Positions 1 through 4,949 of a DNA stretch of 6,791 bases are shown here, piece after piece. Each line of letters starts with the position of its first letter. Position 1 is the first letter of the stretch. Made by a program: the position numbers and the translations under genes. The stretch spans positions 25,991-32,781 of the forward strand of contig JAHZAR010000021.1 of the NCBI GenBank assembly GCA_019423835.1, written 5' to 3'. The stretch comes from Clostridiales bacterium. Its GTDB lineage: Bacteria > Bacillota > Clostridia > Lachnospirales > Lachnospiraceae. The notes beneath the pieces were generated by a model, which was not told the DNA's origin, ran no database searches, and saw only the letters and a list, made by a program, of their open reading frames with translations.

Positions 1-1
1 A

Positions 2-463
2 AATGGAGTTTATGAAGGGAAAGGCCGCCTGTACTGGCCGCCTGATGCAAAGGGGGAGGAGGTGCTCCTGCTCTATGAGGGCGAATTTACAGAAGGAGAA
101 TATCAGGGCCAGGGAATCCTTTATGACAGTCAGGGCCGTGTGATTTATGAAGGAGGCTTCGCAGACGGCCAGTATGACGGAGAGGGAAAAGAATATGATC
201 CTGAGACGGGAAATCTGGTTTATGAGGGAGCTTACTCTAAAAATCTGAGAAGCGGGGCAGGGATCCTGTATAATCCTGAGACGAATTTTAAGATTTATGA
301 GGGAGAGTTCAGGAAGGGGCTCTATGATGGGGCAGGAATCCTTTATGATGAGTCTGGAGCGAAGATATACGAGGGAAATTTTCTGCTGGGGTACTACAGC
401 GGAGAGGGAATTTCCTACGACGGAGCTACCGGAAAAGTGACGGAAGAAGGCGAATATAGGAAC
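2..463 (+). repeat. Tandem MORN-encoding repeats, 72-75 bp period
   Basis: The Tyr-Glu-Gly codon triplets (TAT/TAC GAG/GAA GG) recur at 74, 146, 221, 296 and 368. A partial unit precedes them (Tyr codon at 11), and a degenerate last unit near 443 reads EEG instead of YEG. The spacing is 72 or 75 bp, a whole number of codons. Units have diverged at the nucleotide level, so the repetition is mainly protein-level rather than recent DNA duplication. Confidence 0.85.
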
Positions 464-682
464 GGCGTTCTGGTAACACCGAAAGAAGAACTGGAGGCTT
501 CCAGTGAGAGCCAATCGGAGGAAGGAGGGGCTGAAAGCTCTGAGACGGCAGAAGCGGAGGAGACAGCCTCAGCGGAGCAGGGGGGCACAGCAGAGCAGAA
601 AGAAATCGGGCCTGGAGTGGAGTCAGACGAGCCGGGAAAGGGTTCGGGAACCGGGACAGCAGAAAAGACCGGGCCGGCATAG
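2..682 (+). CDS. MORN-repeat protein with acidic low-complexity tail (5'-truncated)
   Basis: The reading frame is open from the first complete codon at position 2 to a TAG at 680-682, giving 226 visible residues; the true start lies upstream of the window. A GTG at 62 is in frame but sits inside a repeat, so it is not the start. Fragment residues 1 to about 158 are tandem MORN-type repeats of 24-25 residues built on Y-E-G-x-F/Y, then G-x-Y-x-G-x-G-x-x-Y, then a turn. Residues about 160-226 switch to a low-complexity tail rich in Glu, Ser, Ala, Gly and Thr with few hydrophobic residues, probably disordered. MORN repeats form elongated beta-hairpin sheets used for protein or membrane contacts. 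No catalytic domain, signal peptide or membrane segment is visible, but the N-terminus is missing. The next gene starts 52 bp downstream with no terminator between them. A role in the injection particle, as scaffold, tether or cargo, is a guess from location only. Confidence 0.9.
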   Translation, partial: NGVYEGKGRLYWPPDAKGEEVLLLYEGEFTEGEYQGQGILYDSQGRVIYEGGFADGQYDGEGKEYDPETGNLVYEGAYSKNLRSGAGILYNPETNFKIYEGEFRKGLYDGAGILYDESGAKIYEGNFLLGYYSGEGISYDGATGKVTEEGEYRNGVLVTPKEELEASSESQSEEGGAESSETAEAEETASAEQGGTAEQKEIGPGVESDEPGKGSGTGTAEKTGPA

Positions 683-716
683 AACTGGAAGTCCCCTGAG
701 ATTTGTCCGTCGAATG

Positions 717-723
717 AGAGGAG
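717..723 (+). promoter_or_regulatory. Shine-Dalgarno (AGAGGAG) deciding the DUF4255 gene start
   Basis: AGAGGAG lies 11 nt before the ATG at 735, slightly long spacing but the only good site. An earlier in-frame ATG at 714 has no convincing purine-rich site upstream and overlaps this one, so 735 is preferred. The frame stays open upstream through the tail of the MORN gene, but that stretch translates to an Arg/Gln-rich shadow. Confidence 0.55.
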
Positions 724-734
724 TCATAGAAAAG

Positions 735-1307
735 ATGGGAAAATATTCATCTATTGCAGATATAGGAGAGATCCTGACGCAGATTTTGGTTTCAGGGCTG
801 ACTCCGGAGCTGATCCAGGATCCGAATGCAATTATGCTGTGCAGCCCTGATGAGCGGGGAGATGCAGTTCTTGGAATCTGGCTGTATGATGTGAAGGAGA
901 GCGGGGAGGTACGGGTGAACGGCATGGTGGACAGAGGGCTGAGGGAACAGACCTATCCGCCTGCCTACCTGAACTTGTATTATATGATCACGGCTTATTC
1001 CTCCAGTGATCTGAAATTCAGGGCAGTACAGGAACAGCGGATACTGGGCAGGACGATGCAGCTTTTGCGGGATCACAACGTAATCCCGGCCCACACAGCC
1101 GGCCAGGGGCAGAGCGGTATGGATGTGCGGATTGAGCTGCTGGATCTGGAGGTAAGAGAGCAGAGAGAAATATGGAACGGAGGGGATCAGGCCTACCGGA
1201 CATCCCTCTTTTACCGGGTATCACCGGTTGAGCTTGAGTCCGAAAAGAAACGGCAGATCAGCCGGGTTCGCAGTATCCAGATTGGAATTGAGGAGAGAAA
1301 TGAATGA
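735..1307 (+). CDS. DUF4255 (Pvc16/Afp16-like) contractile injection system tail-terminator protein
   Basis: This 190-aa cytosolic protein matches the DUF4255 (Pvc16_N) family by recognition of its pattern. It has an N-terminal helix with I-x-x-I-x-x-x-L, then an L-G-I-W-L-Y-D-V strand (about 46-53) and an E-S-x-E-V segment. Y-P-P-A-Y-L-N-L-Y-Y-M-I-T-A follows at 74-87, then I-L-G-R-T-M-Q-L-L at 103-111. Near the end are W147 and Y-R-T-S-L-F-Y-R-V-S-P-V at 154-165. In studied eCIS particles (Pvc, Afp) the 16th gene product caps the inner tube and sheath at the distal end and sets tail termination. The length fits the family. There is no signal peptide or membrane segment, as expected for a particle protein assembled in the cytoplasm. 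The stop TGA overlaps the next start as ATGA, indicating coupled translation. Only the homology is directly supported; the cap role is transferred from the family. Confidence 0.85.
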   Translation: MGKYSSIADIGEILTQILVSGLTPELIQDPNAIMLCSPDERGDAVLGIWLYDVKESGEVRVNGMVDRGLREQTYPPAYLNLYYMITAYSSSDLKFRAVQEQRILGRTMQLLRDHNVIPAHTAGQGQSGMDVRIELLDLEVREQREIWNGGDQAYRTSLFYRVSPVELESEKKRQISRVRSIQIGIEERNE

Positions 1308-2080
1308 GAATGGCAGAGATATGTCTGACAGGTATAGCCGCTTTTCAGGTCTATGATGATTTTACTGGACGGCCGGCAGAGCCGGGTACTGTGCGGCTGG
1401 TTTTGCCCCAGGGCGTGCAAGCTGTCTCTAAGGGGGAGGGAATTTATGTGATTCTGGCCCATAAGGCCGCAGGGACGGCAAAAGATCACGAGAAGGGCAT
1501 TGCGATCCGTTTTCTGAGCCCGGTTTATGAGGAATATTCTCTTAACCTATTTACAGAAGACTATGAGAATGACTGCCCATTGATTAGGATTGGTCTGGTG
1601 CCTTCGGCAGCGATGCCATTGCCGGCTGGAACTACGACTCTGGAAGGGACAGCGCCTCCGGGCAGCCGGATATTTGTCGTCTGTGAATCCAGGGACATGG
1701 CGATGAAGCTTTTGGGAGACTGCAGGAAGGGAGAACAGGAGGCTGGTATCTACCGTCCTTATGATACTGTGCTGGAGGGGCGCCTTCTGGCATTCCAGGC
1801 CAAAGGAGCCGGGTTCGATCTGAACCGGGTTCGGCAGGAGAAGGAAAATTTCCGATGCTGTCTGGAGAAACCGCTCTCCAGGGAGTATCGGAGAGCCGGA
1901 ACACGAATATTTCCGGTTCACGAAGGTGTCAGCGGAGCCGATGGATATTACCGGATTCCGCTGAGAGATGTGCCGGTATCAGGCTGCGGAGCCACGGTAA
2001 TTCTGCAGGAGCCGGGGGAAAAAGAGATCCGGTGGCAGATGGAACTTGCCTGCTCTGTGAGAAACAGGAGGGATATATAA
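1304..2080 (+). CDS. Unrecognised beta-rich protein between cap and spike-tip genes; possible two-domain Ig/transthyretin-like structural subunit
   Basis: This 258-aa protein is not confidently assigned to a named family. The start at 1304 is chosen because AGGAG at 1291-1295 lies 8 nt upstream and the ATG overlaps the previous stop; the in-frame ATG at 1310 would be 14 nt away. The N-terminal part (about 8-98) has alternating strands with D-D-F-T-G-R-P at 18-24 and G-E-G-I-Y-V-I at 44-50. This is the layout of a small beta-sandwich in which a 'variable property plus turn' precedes a G-x-Y strand. A proline-rich linker P-x-x-x-x-P-L-P (100-107) leads to a second beta region. That region ends in G-A-D-G-Y-Y-R-I-P-L (211-220), which resembles the conserved turn of carboxypeptidase-regulatory or transthyretin-like domains. 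No signal peptide, membrane segment or catalytic motif is visible. Sitting between the DUF4255 and PAAR-like genes with overlaps on both sides, it is probably a particle component such as a spike adaptor or tail decoration, but this is inference. Confidence 0.8.
   Translation: MRMAEICLTGIAAFQVYDDFTGRPAEPGTVRLVLPQGVQAVSKGEGIYVILAHKAAGTAKDHEKGIAIRFLSPVYEEYSLNLFTEDYENDCPLIRIGLVPSAAMPLPAGTTTLEGTAPPGSRIFVVCESRDMAMKLLGDCRKGEQEAGIYRPYDTVLEGRLLAFQAKGAGFDLNRVRQEKENFRCCLEKPLSREYRRAGTRIFPVHEGVSGADGYYRIPLRDVPVSGCGATVILQEPGEKEIRWQMELACSVRNRRDI
2066..2071 (+). promoter_or_regulatory. Strong Shine-Dalgarno (AGGAGG) for the PAAR-like gene
   Basis: A perfect AGGAGG sits 8 nt before the ATG at 2080, inside the 3' end of the preceding gene. 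The same reading frame is open upstream to 1855, but those codons overlap the coding sequence of the previous gene in another frame. This site and the TAATG junction fix the start at 2080. Confidence 0.8.
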
Positions 2081-2466
2081 TGGGATTTTGTGTGTGCGGC
2101 GGCGCTTCGCTTGCCTGCTCCTTTGGAATGGCTCCGTCTGTGCTGAATGTACTGCCGGCAGCGAGAGTCATGTCAGCGATGCCTCTGGCAACTATCATGG
2201 ATAATGTGCCGATGGTTAACATCATGTCGTTTGGGATGTGCAGCTCTCTGGCAAATCCTACAGTAGCCGCGGCAACGGCAGCGGCTCTGGGTGTCCTGAC
2301 GCCAATGCCCTGTATTCCGGTGATTGCAGGCCCCTGGACTCCCGGTTCGCCTACGGTACTGATCGGAGGGAAACCAGCGCTTCATAACAGCTGCAAGCTG
2401 ATGTGTGCTTATGGCGGCGTAATTCAGATCACAAACCCGGGAACTACAAATATTCAGATTGGATAA
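2080..2466 (+). CDS. DUF4280 PAAR-like spike-tip protein
   Basis: This 128-aa protein has the DUF4280 PAAR-like signature. It shows C-x-G-G-A-x-L-x-C-S-F-G near the N-terminus (6-16), P-S-x-L-x-V-L-P (19-26), and D-N-V-P-M-V-N-I with F-G-M-C (41-54). It continues with N-P-x-V-A-A-A-T-A-A-A-L-G (59-71), L-T-P-M-P-C-x-P-V (73-81), P-W with G-x-P-T-V-L-I-G-G-x-P-A-L (85-101), and a final C-x-x-x-C-x-Y-G-G (105-113). Cysteines at 4, 6, 13, 54, 78, 105 and 109 are candidates for metal binding or folding, as in PAAR cones. PAAR and PAAR-like proteins cap the central spike of contractile machines and can carry effectors. This one is a bare tip with no C-terminal toxin extension, so any effector would be encoded separately or carried elsewhere. 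It overlaps the upstream stop by one base (TAATG). The family call is strong; the tip role is inferred from the family and the neighbouring DUF4255 gene. Confidence 0.92.
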   Translation: MGFCVCGGASLACSFGMAPSVLNVLPAARVMSAMPLATIMDNVPMVNIMSFGMCSSLANPTVAAATAAALGVLTPMPCIPVIAGPWTPGSPTVLIGGKPALHNSCKLMCAYGGVIQITNPGTTNIQIG

Positions 2467-2468
2467 AC

Positions 2469-2473
2469 AGGTG
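2469..2473 (+). promoter_or_regulatory. Weak, short-spaced ribosome binding site of the cyclase-like receptor
   Basis: AGGTG lies only 5 nt before the ATG at 2479. It is weaker than the AGGAG/AGGAGG sites of the particle-type genes. This would fit lower expression of a membrane sensor than of structural subunits in one mRNA, although no expression data exist here. Confidence 0.45.
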
Positions 2474-2478
2474 CGGAA

Positions 2479-4920
2479 ATGATTAGAAAAAAACGTGCGA
2501 TTCCATTTTTGTTTCTAGCAGCTGTCCTGCTTCTGATGGCGGGGGCGGGATGGTATGTAAAGCAAAATTCGGTCTATGAAATGGAAAATGTTTGCCAGGT
2601 TCAGTACAGCCAAGGATGGGTCTACGGCATTGACCTGAAAGATAATCAGTATGTTCTGTTCCGGTATTCTGTCCAGGATGGAAGATGGGATTCCTGCGCG
2701 TTTCCGGTCATTGACGGGCAGACGACGAACAAAGTCGGCGATCTCAATATCACCGCTGACGGGGACTGCCTGATATACCGTGGGTACGATGGGGAAGATG
2801 AGCGGGGAGATGCGGTGATTCAGGTGGATCTGGAGAGCCAGAGGCTTATAAACCAATGGACGCTTCCGCTGAAGGACGATCAGACCTACTGGAAGATGGT
2901 TATTGGATCGGATGGACGATATTATGCTACCATAAAGGGGGGCAGTCAGCTGGAGTGGTACCGCCTGGAGTCCGATGGGAGGATAATTCTGGGCAGGACA
3001 TACAGGCTAGATGAAAATGGACAGAAAACTTTTCTGTTCGGCAATGAAGAGTTTCAGGAGACGGAAAACGACTCCGATGAAGAAACATTTGTGACAATTC
3101 GCCAAACAGAAGATGAAAGGCGTGTGCCGGTTCTGACGGTCAAAGGAGAAGAGCAGGTGATTGACCATTTTTCCTATACGGCGTTTCAGCTGCTGGTCAA
3201 ATGGGGAAAAATTACCCTGGCGGGATTCGGAGCTTTGGCCTGCTATGGCCTGCTGTTCTGGCTGTTTCAGCGGCGCAGAAATGGTTTCCCGGTATGGGGA
3301 AAAATGATCCTGGCCCTGGTTCCCTTTATAGCAGTCGGATATGTCTGCATGGGACTGGTGATAGAGAACCTGATGCGGGAATCTATGATGGATAACTGGA
3401 TCAAATACCTGGCTAACTGCGGAAACAGCCGGGTCTTATCTATTGACATCCAGAAGTTTTTGGAACTCAGAGATTCTCCTTCGGCTGATCCAGATATGAC
3501 CAGGGGACTTTTTCTGAATGAGGAGGAGAAAACAGGACTGTCCGTCTTCTCAGAAGACCCAAAGTGGAATGGACAGGAGCTCACTTCCGCAGAAACTGTG
3601 GACAGACTGTTCTATGAGAGGGATGGGGAAATATACAGTGCCAGTCAGGATTATCTGCTGAATGTCCCTATAAAATACCAGGTGGAGGACTGGCTCCATC
3701 AGGCAATGCTCCACGCTGTCAATGAGAACCATCCAACCTTTACCTCATACGGAGATAAAGATGGCCTTTGGTTCAGCATATTTACGCCGATGGAGGCTGC
3801 AGACGGGACCATCATTGGAGTTCTTCAGTCTTCCCTGGATATACGCCAGGAACTGGCAGCGGGAATTGCTGATGCTGATCATCTGAAAAAACAGATACTC
3901 GGGATAGCGGCCGGATTCCTGACAGCGGTTTTTCTGGTCGTAGCCGTGAATCTGTATCCCTTAAGAAAAGTAAAAGAAGCGCTGCTTGCCGCACTTGGAG
4001 GAAATTTGGATGCAAAAGTGTCAGCGAGCGGAAGCAGCGAAGCGGCCGGATTGGGAAGGGCATTCAATAATATGCTTTCCGGGATTCGCCGCCATATCCT
4101 GGATATCGACCTGTTTCAAAAAAAATATCAGGCTTTTGTGCCGGAAGGTGAGCTGAGGCTGATGGGACGGAAAAGCGCTGCAGAGATGCGCCTTGGTGAC
4201 GGGACAACAGTTTTTGGAACGGTTCTGCTCATTGAAGAAAAACAGGGAAATATCCAGATGTTCGACCAGATCAACGGTTTCCTGAGCTGGCAGATCCCCC
4301 TTGTCAGGGAAAGTGGGGGAATGATTCACAGCTTCACAGGCACGGGTATGGAATGCCTCTTCACAGGCCGGCCCAGAACTGCCCTGGACTGCGCAGTAAC
4401 GCTGCTGCAGAGGACAGAAAATTACCGCTTCTGTGCAGGCCTGGCCTGCGGGGAGCTGCAGCTGGGAATTGTAGGAGAAAAGGGAAGGGCCTGTGTGCTT
4501 ATGGTCTCTGAGGAGGAAGGCCTGGCTCGGTTTTTGAGACATATTGCAGAAGAATACAATGCCGCCCTTCTGGTGACTAGCCGCTTTTATCATGCGGCTG
4601 CGGAAAACAACAGCTCCTACCACAAGAGAACCCTCGGCTACATTTATCTCAACCGTTCTGCTGCCCTGGTGCAGGTATATGAAATCCTGGACGGGGAACG
4701 GAGCAGAGACAGGAGGAGCCGGGAGCAGAGCCGGGAGGTGTTTGAGGCGGGAGTTGACGCTTTTATGGCCGGAGAATTCCAGAAAGCAAGGCGCTCATTC
4801 ATCCTTGTACTTGCCCAGGACGAACGAGATACGGCGGCAAGAAAATACGCCCAGAGATGTCAGTATTATATGGAGCATGGGAAGGAACGGCCGGACGTCA
4901 TATGTCTGGACCGCTATTGA
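2479..4920 (+). CDS. Multi-domain membrane receptor with Cache-like sensor, HAMP and degenerate class III cyclase domain plus TPR-like tail
   Basis: This 813-aa protein has four predicted membrane segments: about 8-26, 244-263, 275-295 and 472-492. After the first comes a beta-rich region (about 30-235) with repeated strand-turn patterns suggesting a propeller-like extracytoplasmic domain. The loop between segments 2 and 3 is positive (QRRRNG), so it is cytoplasmic. Residues 297-470 form a second outside domain ending in a Cache-like stretch (D-G-L-W-F-S-I-F-T-P at 428-437, D-G-T-I-I-G-V at 442-448). HAMP follows at about 493-545 (P494, AFNNM at 528-532). F-V-P-E at 553-556 opens a class III adenylate/guanylate cyclase-like domain to about 730. 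The usual first metal Asp aligns to E586 and the second (GDG) to T622 in G-T-G. The conserved catalytic Asn aligns to G681. Cyclase activity is therefore unlikely; a sensor or regulatory pseudo-enzyme is more plausible. Residues 752-794 match the TPR-like tail of many cyclases (AGEFQKARRSF, then RCQYY). The Shine-Dalgarno is weak (AGGTG at 2469-2473, 5 nt spacing), 12 bp after the PAAR-like gene. Confidence 0.9.
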   Translation: MIRKKRAIPFLFLAAVLLLMAGAGWYVKQNSVYEMENVCQVQYSQGWVYGIDLKDNQYVLFRYSVQDGRWDSCAFPVIDGQTTNKVGDLNITADGDCLIYRGYDGEDERGDAVIQVDLESQRLINQWTLPLKDDQTYWKMVIGSDGRYYATIKGGSQLEWYRLESDGRIILGRTYRLDENGQKTFLFGNEEFQETENDSDEETFVTIRQTEDERRVPVLTVKGEEQVIDHFSYTAFQLLVKWGKITLAGFGALACYGLLFWLFQRRRNGFPVWGKMILALVPFIAVGYVCMGLVIENLMRESMMDNWIKYLANCGNSRVLSIDIQKFLELRDSPSADPDMTRGLFLNEEEKTGLSVFSEDPKWNGQELTSAETVDRLFYERDGEIYSASQDYLLNVPIKYQVEDWLHQAMLHAVNENHPTFTSYGDKDGLWFSIFTPMEAADGTIIGVLQSSLDIRQELAAGIADADHLKKQILGIAAGFLTAVFLVVAVNLYPLRKVKEALLAALGGNLDAKVSASGSSEAAGLGRAFNNMLSGIRRHILDIDLFQKKYQAFVPEGELRLMGRKSAAEMRLGDGTTVFGTVLLIEEKQGNIQMFDQINGFLSWQIPLVRESGGMIHSFTGTGMECLFTGRPRTALDCAVTLLQRTENYRFCAGLACGELQLGIVGEKGRACVLMVSEEEGLARFLRHIAEEYNAALLVTSRFYHAAAENNSSYHKRTLGYIYLNRSAALVQVYEILDGERSRDRRSREQSREVFEAGVDAFMAGEFQKARRSFILVLAQDERDTAARKYAQRCQYYMEHGKERPDVICLDRY

Positions 4921-4949
4921 AAGCCGCTCAGGGATATTAGGAGTTTGCT

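Noticed and set aside
504..734. Longer N-terminus for the DUF4255 protein
   Set aside because: The upstream extension overlaps the MORN gene tail and is a low-complexity Arg/Gln-rich frame-shifted reading of it. The family length and the AGAGGAG site favour the start at 735.
683..734. Possible terminator or promoter between the MORN and DUF4255 genes
   Set aside because: No GC-rich hairpin followed by a T-run and no convincing -35/-10 pair were seen in the 52 bp; continuous transcription is more likely.
4021..4623. 200-codon open frame on the - strand
   Set aside because: It lies opposite the HAMP/cyclase-like region of the first receptor and shows no recognisable domain; it is a shadow of a GC-balanced coding frame.
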